Shown piece after piece: positions 25,476 to 37,413 of a DNA stretch of 64,000 bases. The notes below the pieces were generated by a model. That model was not told where the DNA came from. It saw nothing but the letters and a program-made list of their open reading frames with translations, and made no database searches. The translations under genes and the position numbers were made by a program. Source of the stretch: Acanthornis magna (taxonomy: Eukaryota; Chordata; Aves; Passeriformes; Acanthizidae); assembly GCA_036785705.1 (NCBI GenBank), contig JAWUZG010000175.1, forward strand, positions 310,001 to 374,000, in the 5' to 3' direction. The stretch's first letter is position 1. Each line of letters starts with the position of its first letter.

Positions 25476-28400
25476 CCAATTTATGTATTATATTACAGGA
25501 GCTGACACAAATTTTGTTACTGCACAAGTATCAAAGTGCACTTTCCCATTGTGATGCACCAGCTTCACAGAAGTGATAGTGCAGGAATGTGGTGCTCTCA
25601 TTTTTCCAAAAGAGATGGGCTTCCCAACAAGACTATGCATTTTCGACAACAGAGCGCCTCTAGGGAATACCCTAGGAATGTGGTTCCCTTAACACCCTCA
25701 GAAAGGTATGCCATCTTGCATAACAGAAGCTGTTCTCTACATGAAAGAGTATTACAACACCGCATCAAGCAAAAGAACACAACTTCAGTTTCTTTACAGT
25801 GAAATGAAAGCTAGTGAGTCAGTCCCATTTTCATTTTCCTGCGATGCTATATGTAACTGATAAATTGTCACAAGAATAAAACATAAATATAAATATTTCT
25901 TCCGCATGGAACCACCCATTCAAATTGTAAGAAAGAACCCAAACATCATCAGCAGTACTCAATGATGTAATTAGAGTATAGTAAGTATACTGTGAATGAG
26001 TTTGTTCTCCAATTTGTTTTTCTGCTTGCAATCATAACATTGCCTGAGCCTAACTTTTTGTATCTAATGTTCCATTAGTACCCAGCATTCTAGCTCAGGT
26101 TATTTCCTGAAATTCTCTTGCAATCCACAAGGCCACACAAGGTCAGTACTTTCAGATATTGAACCACTGCCATCTGAAGACATTCCAGCTGTGAGGGTTA
26201 GCTAGTTTTCCTGCCATGAACATCTCCTTCATTTACAAGATTGCTTTCTCCACATTTCCCTTTTCACTCAGTAAATGAAAATTACATGCATCTCTGTTTT
26301 AATGAGGAAAAAATAGAAACGGAAGATTTCATGTCAGAACTCCAGTGTTTCAAATAAGACTGTTTTCCTTCCTCCCCCCTATTCTTAATGCTCATTTCTC
26401 TTTTCCCCTGTGTTCATTAAACTGTCCTGTCTATGGTAATACGGATCAAAGTCCACTCAGAATTACACAGCCCTAATGCAAAATGATCTACAAAGAACTT
26501 CATAATGCTGCTTAATTTGCCGATCTTTAGGGTAAGTTGCCCAAGATACAGAGATCCCATTCGCATATCAGCTTTCCTAATGACTGGAACTCAGTTCTTA
26601 GATTAGTCCATCAGAAAGAATACTCATCAAGGTTAATTTAATCAGGTGTAGATAATGTGTTGAAATAGTCTCCAGTCAATGGAGAAAAAAATATCCACCA
26701 GCAAAGCCTAATCTGACTGTTCTGACTCCCTCTGTGGAGGACAAATGCCATCTCCTCCACTGAGTATAGACGGGGCTGATGGAGATCAGCCTTACTGAGC
26801 TAATGTCAGCGTTCACAAGGAGCTCCTTCAAGTTTATTTCCTCATCTCTGTTTTCCTTTTCTCAGGCTTTACTGTCAGAGGACAAAACTGCTGCCAAAAC
26901 TCAGACCCCAGAGGACTTAAGGAATATTTAAGTAGTCTCCATACCTACAGAGTGTATACATTTAGCCAGTTCTTTCTGAAATTGAGATGCATGGAAATGT
27001 CACATTCCAGACATCAAAATCTCACTGCAGTGGAGCAGCCTAGGAGATCAAAATCAAACTATAACTAAAAGCTTAGATAGAAACACAGAATTTGCAAAGC
27101 AAACTAAAATCTGTACATCTGGGAAAAAAATCATATGCACATTTTTTGCTGTGCAGGTGACAAGCACAGAACTTTATGGGATACAAACACAGGTCCATGC
27201 TGGTGGACTTTTACATGCATGTATGCCACTAAAAATTAAGATGTGGGTGTGGGTACTGACCATGCTCACCCATGCAAGTGTGCTCAAAAAGACTTTTGAT
27301 GACATGAAAACAGCGTCAGTGCATAGCTATTTATGACTTTAAGGTGGCCTCCCGCATCTTATAAATTTCTGAAGCAACTAAGAGTTGAGAAAGGAAGCTG
27401 GTGCTGTGATGTTGATCATAGCATCATCCTGGGCGCCTGCACAGTCGTGCAGGAAAAGGCGAGCCCCTAAAGCCAAGCAGCAGTGTCACTTCTTCCCAGC
27501 ATGCAGTCTTCAGAAGCAGGCACAGGGAACATATCAAGAATATAGCAAAGATGTGTAGGAAAAAAAATCACGAGGAATGGACACCAAGATCTATGTAATA
27601 AAAGATCAGTCTTTGTTACTTCCTTGGTTCCTCTGATATTCAAGGGCACCACAGTCTCACAAAGCATTGACCTTCCCAGCAGCCCCACATGGGTGAGAAG
27701 TACTCCCCTCCCTCCACGTGGGGACATGAGGTACGAGTGATCAAGAATAATGAGTCTGATGCAGCCTGGGATGTGGCCCTGAGAAGTTTGGCCAGCTGAG
27801 ATGAGAACTGAGGAGCCATCTTCTGGCTCCTCATTCAGCTCCTGAAGAGAGAACCAGGGACTCAGTCAAGTAAGACTTGCAAGTTACGGCCTGAAAGCAC
27901 CAAGGAAAAGACTATAGATCTCTCTAAATCCTAAGTGAAGCACCACCTTTCCATATTTTTCACTAATATTTCCATGAATATTTCTTTCCACAGCTATAAC
28001 CATCAACTCAACTAGATTTTCCTGTGGTACGTGGAGAGGGAATTCCCCATATTAGGAAGAATATATAAAATTTAGTTTCCTTATTTGAAAGTATATAACA
28101 TCTAATTCCCTGATTGCCATAAGTCATATAACTATGTTCAGAAACACCAAAATAGGAAAACATACTTGTCATAAATTGTTCTTTTCAAAACATACCACCA
28201 GCTAAAGCATGGTATTAAAGCTAATTTTAACATAATCTGAAATAGGATCAGAATAAGGATCACATTTCCCATGTTACATCTATTTTCAGGTTTAAAATAT
28301 TCAAAACAAAAATGTTTACTTTTCCTAAATTTAAAAGCAACATGCATGGCAAACTATATTCTGGCCAACACTGCTCATCAATTGAACATTTCAGGGTTTT

Positions 28401-31400
28401 TCTGGACATACAGAGCTCTCACTGCAATGAATCAGGCAGAGCTGAATATAAATTTTTACCTAGAACCAAACAGAGGACTTAATAATTACTAGTGAAGGAA
28501 TACTTTCAAATTCTTGTTTTATTTCATTTCTCATTTTTAGTCACATTTTCTCTGAGCTTTAAGAATGACTTTAGGCTATTCAGTTTCAGCAAACCTGGCT
28601 GGATTAATCAACAGCATCACACATTTTGTACCAGACCAAATATTGATCCATGAAGAGTTATTTCTGAAGGGTATTAGAAATGGAAAACTTCCATGTGTTC
28701 TTTTCTGTAACTCGTTCACCTATCTCTATACAAAATTGAAGTTTCATTTATGGTTTTTACAGTTTGGTCTAGACTTACTCTGAAAAAGTATTCAGGAGAT
28801 GCACACAGAAATTACCATGCCTTTAGGAATTTGAAAGTATAAATCTGCACTTTTAAACTACAAATATCCATTTCAATACTTACAAATAAAATAATAAGCC
28901 ATTTTATGATTTCTATTTAGCTTGTTTTTCAGAAAAACCAAAGTAAAAAATTTTAAAAATTGGGAATAACAATCCCACCAAAAATTTAAGGATCTGATCT
29001 TTCAAGAAAACCCAGACTCAGTTGAAAACTTGATCATTGATGCCCATTCCTGATTTCAAGGAGAATTAAAAGCACAGAAAACTTCTTTACAGGACTCCTT
29101 ATTATATTGTGTACTTTGTTGTGCTTTGTGAGAACTCAGTAAAATTAATAATTTCAGCTTACAAAGATGAGACATTCTGTGTCTTAGCTGGAAGCTATCT
29201 TCCTTGTCTATTATTCAAACATTCAAAAGGATATAACACAGAGTTTAGTTTCTGGCCTGGCAACATTTCTCAGCTGCTTTACATGAGGTTTGCTGCTAAT
29301 AACTAGACAGGATGTAAAGAACTAAGGAGCATCAAAAAGTGGTTCTAGGATAAATATGTTTCACTGCCAACACAGGAACTGAGCATTTGTGCAAATCTAA
29401 GACAGAGTTTGGTTTTCTTTAGGAACTGATTCTTTATCGATGCTTCTAAACATGAACAGTTTCCATAATGCATTCGGTATATTAAATTACCAGCTTAGCT
29501 TTCAAGCAGAGTCTACTGTCACAAATCTGTTCTACCTCCCATACGTTCCAAACTTCAAAGATTTTTCAAATATCTGTTTTGGTCCCAGTGCTATTCTATT
29601 GAGAACAGGCCCAAACAAAATTTGTAAGACAAAGGTAATGAAATTACAGGATATGTCACTTTGATCTGTTTTCTTCAGTGCACCACACAAACCAGACCCT
29701 GAAAAGTACATCTGAAGATAAACAGCTCATACACTGTTGAAGCACTGTGCATTTTCAGCATTTCCTGTGCTGAAACAGCCTTGAGTGGGCTATGTAGATA
29801 AATGAACACCATGAAAAGCACAGACAGGTCTGCTTGCAAGATACTTAACACTGCCTGTGGGATAAACATTCATACAAGTCAAGACTCCACTGAGTATATA
29901 GAAATTAAATATATCATTTGGAAATACAATAAACAAAAATGTTTCACAAACTTAGAGCTGATCTGAGAAAGTGCAGATTAAGCCGAGTACAATCTTCTAA
30001 AGGTACAGAGCCTCCTGCCACCGCAGCAGCGTCTGCAGACTCCTCACTTCACCAAATGTGCCCCAGTTTCCATGCCACGTACATTATCCTATATGTTGTG
30101 CAGCAAATTGAGTGAAAACATGGATGAAGGCACAGGTCAGTGCTGGCTTTTGCTGAGGTGGAGTGCAGTGACAGTGTACTTGGGTGAAAAAACACTGGAG
30201 AGGCATTTCCTCCCTTCCAGATGACTGGCAGCAGGGAAGTGATACAGCCCTAAAGCACAGGTGCACTCATCCAAAGGGAGGGACTTGGGTCACTACAAGG
30301 ACCTGCAAGAAACAGGGACAGCTACTTGTCTTCCTCAAGCTGACTGGTTAGTGAGAAGGAGCACCATTCACTCCCAACACATGCACCTTTCACATCAGCT
30401 TCAGCAGATCGTTTTCTCTTCCTTCTCAAGCCAGTATAGATTAAACAGATTTACCAGAGATTCCACGGTACACATGAAAGATGATTGACATCGAATCACT
30501 GTGACCCCCAAATCAGTTACACCCTAAAAGGTCAAAAGCAGCACACTTTTTTTAACAGATTCAAAAATCTGACTGTGACTTACTGTCCTTTCAATACAAA
30601 CAGTTGTATTTACTGACAAATTGGCATTGTTTTTCCAAAGAAGAATCTCTTTCCTTATTTCAAGACCAAGGCCAAACCAAAACTGTCTGAACTGCTTCTT
30701 AGACACAGATCAAATACAATATCCCTAAAGGTCATGTCAAGAGCCATCCTTCAAGGTTAGCTGCATTAGATGATGACTATAAACAAGTAGATAACAATAG
30801 CTAAATAGACACTTGCTTTTTGCAACACGTTCTCACTGGCATCAGTAGATCTGCTAATGGGAGCAAGTGCAACTCACTAGGATGTGTCTGCTAGGACAGC
30901 AGAGGGGGCATTGCCCATTTTGCTTTAGAAACACACAGCAGTGAAGGAACAGGATGAGGACTGCATAAGAAAGATCACATTTGCTGAAGAAATTGCACCT
31001 GACTTAAAGAAGGCCTAAAAGACCACTTCTCCAGTTTGTTTCTAGGATAAGATGGTTATGAGGGTGAAGCATATGAATAGCAAAAGGCTTATTTTTTACC
31101 TTTTCTCCTCAGCTGAGTTTTCACAGCACAGACTAGGAGCACAGTCAATAAGGTCTGGATGAATATTGCAAAATTAATTAGGAAACTGCAAAGGAAACAG
31201 CCAGGAAACTGAAAATTAAGCAGATCAAACAGGAGGTCCACATATCGACCATGGCCAACATCCAGGGAGAAAACTTTCACACATCTTTCAGTCTCACACC
31301 TTCACAGTGGCAAAAGACTGCAGTATGACCATCTCCTACTTTGCTGAAAACAGCTGCTAATAGCTCCAGCACCAGAAAATCTAGAGAAAAATTGTTTTCC

Positions 31401-31998
31401 TAGGAAGCTCCTTTCATCTCTATAGGTCTTGGACACCATTAAGTCACACTTGTAACTTTGAGGGCATTCTTTATCCGTGGAAATGCATAACAAAATGGGA
31501 CACATTACACATATTCTCCAGTCAGCAGCAGGCAAGCACTGGCTTATGCACAAGCAAGGTGTGCATCGTTTCCCCACAGAAAGCTTAAATTATCTTAATG
31601 AGACTACTCATGTTGGAAGCATCTACATCAAACAATCTGTTTAGTTTATTTAAGATGCGATAAGGAGGCAGTTAGTGCATAGACTCAGTGTGGAAGATAT
31701 TCTTTGCTTTTTCCTCAGACAAACTCATAAGAATTCACATCAATGGAAGCTGAAGCTAACCAAATTCAGGCTAGAAGTTTAATCACTGCAACGTCACACT
31801 GAAATGCAGAGGCTTTAGCATTGCCTGACACCTTGAAATCAAAGCTAGCAAACTGTTAAAAACGTGCTATAACTCAGACACATATTCATGGGCCTGACAT
31901 AGCAACTGTTGTTGTGGTTTGTTGCCCAATATTATAAAGGTTGTCACTGAAGATCTTGGCTCTACCTCTGGTCACAGAGCACTTTAATCTATGGCACT
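25476..31998. other. Unannotated AT-rich DNA, about 6.5 kb
   Basis: No gene or repeat was recognised. Slightly GC-richer patches at 27420-27860 and 30000-30330 have frames of at most 86 codons with no recognisable domain. Confidence 0.55.
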
Positions 31999-32039
31999 AT
32001 TCATTTTACCTTCTTTCTGTGTCAAAAGGTAAAATGAAT
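31999..32039. repeat. Perfect 14-bp inverted repeat, 13-nt loop
   Basis: ATTCATTTTACCTT (31999-32012) is the exact reverse complement of AAGGTAAAATGAAT (32026-32039). The loop is CTTTCTGTGTCAA. Pairing stops at both ends, and no poly-T tract or repeat context suggests a known element. Confidence 0.93.
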
Positions 32040-33002
32040 CAGTCTGTATGTGAACTTAAGTCACCAGCTTAAACATGTAAGGAAGCACGAAAAAGATAGA
32101 AACTCTTCATTTTAAGAGATTTTTGCTAGGACAGTTTTAAGTCTGTTTTACAATGTGAGTGGGTTGTTTTGTTCGGTTGGTCTTTTTAAGAGGAAAATGG
32201 CAGTGCTTTGGGATGGCTCCATTCACAAGGTCAGAAGAGAAAGCAAAGAGATCTTCCTCCTCAAAAACATTTAATATAGACTAATAAATTTAAATGAAAT
32301 TGATGGAAAATATAGATAAATTAAGTAAAAAAATAATTACAATATATTTCCCACAGACCTGAGGAATGTGAAATAATAGTTACCTGGCTCCAGGTGGCAA
32401 CAATTTCTATTTTCTTCCTACAAATATTTTTGACATAGCTCTGTGATAATATAGGATGAAATTCAGATCTATTTTTGAGTGATAGGGCATGGCCAAGATA
32501 TCTTGGAAAATACTTCAAAAAGGCTTTCTAGTTTGATTCATTTGAAAATTCTCTTTGTTCAGTTTCATACTGAGGATAAGGTTGTGGCAAGAGTAAAAGC
32601 AAGAATAGCATAAGAGCATTTGTAGAAGGAAAGGAGTGTCAAGAGAGAGCCCTTGAGTGCCCTCTGTCCCAGCTTTCCTCTTCCAACCTGAAAAAGCACC
32701 TGAAAAAAAAAGTTGGTGCTTTCATGTTCTCCTAATATTACTTTTCTTGTCTAGAGCATTTGCTGATAGCAGTCTTCCAAACTCTTTGGAAGAGTTTTTT
32801 CTGGAACAGTTTTTCTGGAAATTACTTTCTGAAATAATCTTACTTAAACAAATGAAAACCAGCTGTCTTCTCAGGACTAGAAATCATTGGATATACAAAC
32901 ACATGACACTGTAAGCAAAGATATACAGGAAAAAGGTTGTGAGCAATACATCAGGCAAAGCACTCAACAAAACCACAAGAATAGAGCCATGAGGAATCTT
33001 AC
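32040..33002. other. Unannotated DNA left of the 33-kb LTR
   Basis: No gene or retroviral internal sequence was recognised. An 85-codon frame at 32657-32914 resembles nothing known. Confidence 0.55.
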
Positions 33003-33585
33003 TGTGCTGGTTTTGGCTGCAGTACAGTTGGTTTTCTTCACAGTGGTTCATATGGGGCTTAGTTTCAGATTTGTGCTGAACATGGTGATGATAATACAGA
33101 GATGTTTTTGTTACTGCTGAGCAGGGCATACACAGAGCCAAGGTCTTTGCTGCTTTTCCTACAGCCATGCTGGTGAGGAGGCTGGAGGTGCATGGGAGGA
33201 GACACAGCTGGGACAGGTGACCCAAACTGACCAAAGGGGAATGCCAGACCATGTGACATCCTGCTCAGAGGAGGGGGGATATAGTAGGAAGAAGGGGAAC
33301 ATCTGAAGTGATGGCTTTTGCCTCCCCAAGTCACTGTTACCTGTGATGGGGCCCTTCTCTCCTGGAGGTGGCTGAGCACCTGCCTGCCCTTGGGAAACAC
33401 TGAATTAATTCCTTGTTTTCCTTTTCTTGTGTGTTTGACTTTTGCTTTCCCTATTAAACTGTCTTTATCTCAACCCACGAGTTTTCTCATTTTTACCCTT
33501 CCCATTCTCTCCCCAATCCCACTGGTGGGGGAGAGAGCGAGCAGCTGCCTGGGGCTCGGCTGCTGGCTGGGGTTAAACCATGACA
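33003..33585 (+). mobile_element. Solo LTR of an avian ERVL-type endogenous retrovirus
   Basis: This is a near-complete LTR of about 583 bases. It begins TGTGCTGGTTTTGGCTG and ends GGGGTTAAACCATGACA, the termini of a very common avian ERV LTR that I recognise. Internal landmarks in order are GTGCTGAACATGGTG, ACACAGCTGGGACAG, a degraded TATA-like GATATAG (33279-33285), CCTATTAAACTGTCTTTATC with ATTAAA (33453-33458), and CAACCCACGAGTTTTCTC. The LTR would drive rightward transcription. No gag or pol sequence lies on either side, so it is a solo LTR left by recombination. No exact target-site duplication is seen (CTTAC left, GAGGC right). Open frames across it on both strands are not genes. Confidence 0.9.
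33453..33458 (+). terminator. LTR polyadenylation signal ATTAAA
   Basis: ATTAAA sits in the conserved CCTATTAAACTG segment of the LTR, about 130 bases before its 3' end. This is the expected place for the retroviral polyadenylation signal. Confidence 0.7.
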
Positions 33586-36500
33586 GAGGCTAAGGCAAAG
33601 CCTCAGAAACAGGCAGAGGAAGAGAAGGAACTACACTTCCTTCAAGTACTCTCTGTACTCCAAACATTTACAGCCACAGCTTTTCTTAAGCCAAGCATGC
33701 TTTCACTCATTTACTAATTCTCCAGAGAACACTGTCAGGAATTTGCATGATGTTTTAATACACACAATGGCCTGCGGCAAGGATTTCCACCGATTAACAA
33801 CACATGACGTCGAGAGCTGGCTTCTCTGTTTTGTTTTGCATTTTTACCGACAAATTTAAGCATGAATCCTTTACCAGCATCCGATACCTGTAACACTCTT
33901 AGGAAGGATAAATACCACTGAAATCTAATGTCCTCCTCTCTGCTCAACTAGTTTTGGCTGAATTAGACAACTAATAGCAAAACAATCCAAATCACTCACC
34001 CAAAATGCATCCTGCAGGATCACTGAGGCATCATTCCCTTGCCTAGGGCTTCTCACCTTCCCCTTGACCAGGTATCATGAGCTCCATCAGCCACAGGGAG
34101 CCCACCAGGGCTCAGACAGCTCTTTCAGGGACACTTCTGTCACCTATCAATCCCACCTATTGGCACCCTTCCTGTGACAATCATAACCTCTTTCTCAGAG
34201 ACAAATCCAGTGAATGAGTGTTAGGAATAGCTTCCCTTGTTCTAATAAAACAGTTATACCATAAGTACATTAAAGAGTGGTGGCCATCTTTGCTCTATTG
34301 CCACATGAATCAGGAAGGCAAAATCTGTTCCCACTGACAGATCCTGCTTTGCCTTTTGCCAAGTTTGAATGCTGTGCTGTTCTTTATTTAACTTTGGTAC
34401 TTGCAATGTAAACAGACAGACAATTCTGGTTACATATATCTTTTACTGGGTTAGGGAAAATTAGAAGCAGATGGTAGCAATACTAAGTGTACCTATAAAA
34501 AACAAGTATCTGGTTCAGAGCTATCTGAAATCAAGGGAGGAGCTTCCACCAGGAGTCTGAAGGGTTATTGGTGACAGTGGCCAAAGCATGCAGCCATGGG
34601 TGAACAGCCTGGTGCTCCCCTTAGCACACACAGCGAGCTTCCTCCTGGGTGACGAGCCCTTGCACTTGCACTAATGGCAGGCAGGGAGAGGGGACACACC
34701 CATCCCGGTGCACCTCTGGTGTCTGAGAGGGTTGTGTCCCTGGGGAGGGAGTGTGCTGATGAGTTGTGCAAGTGTAAACTATAGACAGGACTGGACTCTT
34801 CAGCCTTCACAGAAATCAGCATCCCTTCAGGTGTGGAGCTGGAGAACAGTTTTGCAAATACAGGGAGAAGAAAGCACAAGTGGCTTTCTTCTCACAATGG
34901 CTCCCCAGCTTCTGAGTGACACTGACAAACTTCCACAGCTACACAGCCCAACATAAATAGACTTAAGGAGGCATCCTGGTAACACTTCAGCAGAAGCCTC
35001 CATAAGTTTTGTAATGATTCTACTAACAAAAGTCACTTTGGCTGTCTTTCTCTACTCCCCAGTTAAACCCAATTCCTCACTTTCTGCCAGCAAAGAAGTA
35101 AGACAGACCTTAACAAAACAGAAATGCTCAGAAAGTGCTACATTTCCATCCATCAGAAAGCAAAAGCACAGATAAGGTATGAGTCCCACTAAATCAAAAC
35201 CTACAATTAAAGAAACTGTTGTCTGCACTCCATAACCAAGTTGTGTTTACACAACAATTTTATCCAGCTTGTCATCTCATCAGCTTTCAGAACATATATT
35301 TCAGAGAACTCATTACATAGTTACATTATGCTGTCTCCACAATTATTTCCATTAGATAGCAATAATAGGTCATATTATAAAGATTTCACTTGTTTTTCTG
35401 GCTAATGACTAAGTAAAAATTCTTTATGTAACCCAACATATTAATGTTTAAAAACATTTTGATTGCATCTAGAAAGATTCCAGGAATTCATTTGAAAACA
35501 ATTCTCTGAGCTGCATGCTGCCTTTATGCTTTTGCTAGAATTTATAATCAATTTTAATTAGCATTTACACTTAAGATGTAATGTATCATAATCCAGTCTC
35601 ATAATCATTCTCTTAAAAATCATTAAAATTAGTGAGAAAAGACAAGCTAATATTTTTTTTTTCACTTCATCTAGGAGGGTTTTTTTCAGTTCAGTAATAG
35701 TATAGGTACATATACTATCCATTCAAAGATGGGAAAATTGATGAAAAGTAATTAACAGCACAAATTAAGTTTTCCTATCACCCTGAAACAAAATAACTAT
35801 CAGTAGATGCTCATTAGCTGGCAAGTATAAGGAAAGACAGTCTGACAAGGGCATTCAGAACAAAAAGTTCCAAGTTCTATTTAGCACAATTATCCAATTT
35901 TTATGTGCTGCGTGCTTCTGGCTCCCCTAGTCAAGATCCCTGTTTGAGGACAGAGTGGCTGTTTCTCTCCTCCTCAGCAGAAGATAAAGAAGGGCCAAAG
36001 AATATGTGTAATGTCAGTCTCATTTCTCAGTCAAATTCAGCCAGCCATAAGCATAATTCACAATATAAATTAGTGTTGTTGCAAATCATAGTCTGGGCTT
36101 TGTTTCCTTTTCCTCTCACAGATATGACCTATACGTCAGGCTGAATTCTGGGTATCTTCTCCATATGCTAAATTATGCAAACTAGTGCATTTTCTTTGAG
36201 CTTCCTGACACACCTCTACATCTACAGATAAAAAATGCTGCTCCCTCCCGCTCTACCCCCCCACCAAAAAAAGGCAGGCTGTCAGGAGCAGTGGGTCTCA
36301 TCATTTCTATGCATTATCTAAGGGACAGCAACCAATGCGGCAAGGGGATGTTCTGTGCTCTCCCTACAAGGAAGGGAACAAAAGCAAGACACTGGTTCGA
36401 AGGTCTTTGAGAGCTTTATAATCCTCAAAGGAATGACAGGATTCAACCATTAAAAAAAACCCCAAAAACCAAAAAACAGCTAAGTCTGAGGGAAGGGGTA

Positions 36501-37379
36501 TGAGCTGATGTGCCATGCCTTCTGTTTGAATTTGCCACAGCTGCTTTCCAGTACATATGGAAGAACTGGGTAAACACATGGATAGTTTCTTCAGTAATTT
36601 ACTTAAATAAAATAGATAATTAGTTTAAATGCTAAAAGAGGAAAGAAAACACTGGGCCACTTCTATCCTCCTATAGTCCCATATTCCCAAAATTGTGAGG
36701 ATACAAATGCAGCCAGTGTAGCCGCCAAGACACAACTGAGGGGGAATGGTATCTTCTGAACTTCAGGAGCAAAAGGCAAGAGCAAACACAGGCAATGCAA
36801 TCTCAAAATCTCCTACTGACAGGAGGCAAAAAGCCACATTTCCTACAGGGTCCTTCCTTGTTTATGTCTAGGAGGTTGTCTGAGACTAAAGACTACTACC
36901 TACTACCTTCCCTGTCACTTTTAAAATGTTATATGTCTTTCTCTTCTTCCCCTCATGTATTTTTTTTCTTTTTTTTTTCCCAATAAATTACATATGTTGG
37001 TAATAGAAAACACAAGCTACACAATGTGAATTCCCAAATCCTTGGAATTAATTAGTACTTCACTGAAACGCCATTTAAGAAAAATGGACTTATTACTATG
37101 ACTAATCAGAGCAATGCTGTTTACAGTAAGGGTATGTTGTGGATGCCTCTAAACTGCTTTTGCAATATAGAAGAAAAATTGGCAGCAAATGGCATGTATT
37201 GGCTTGCATTCATGCTGTTCCAGGTTGGTTATATTTACACTGCTCTGTAGAAAGCAGGCCCTGGTGGATATGTGGAAAAGATGTCAATATATCTGTGTTC
37301 AGTAGCCACGGCTTCCTCTAAAAGGGAACAAGTTGTTTTTGTGCCAAGAGGAGGCAAGAAGATAACTGACACTGGGCAA
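33586..37379. other. Unannotated DNA
   Basis: No gene was recognised. A GC-richer patch at 34560-34960 has 82-104 codon frames on both strands with no known domain. The AT-rich part at 35480-35610 is dense in TAATT-type motifs and could be a regulatory element, but this is only inference. Confidence 0.5.
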
Positions 37380-37413
37380 TCACAGAGCTGGGGCCGTCAC
37401 AGAGCTAGGGCCA
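37380..37413. repeat. 17-bp tandem duplication
   Basis: TCACAGAGCTGGGGCCG (37380-37396) is followed directly by TCACAGAGCTAGGGCCA (37397-37413), differing at two positions. Confidence 0.9.

Noticed and set aside
32884..33400. 111- to 122-codon frames on the minus strand
   Set aside because: They are antisense readings of the ERVL-type LTR.
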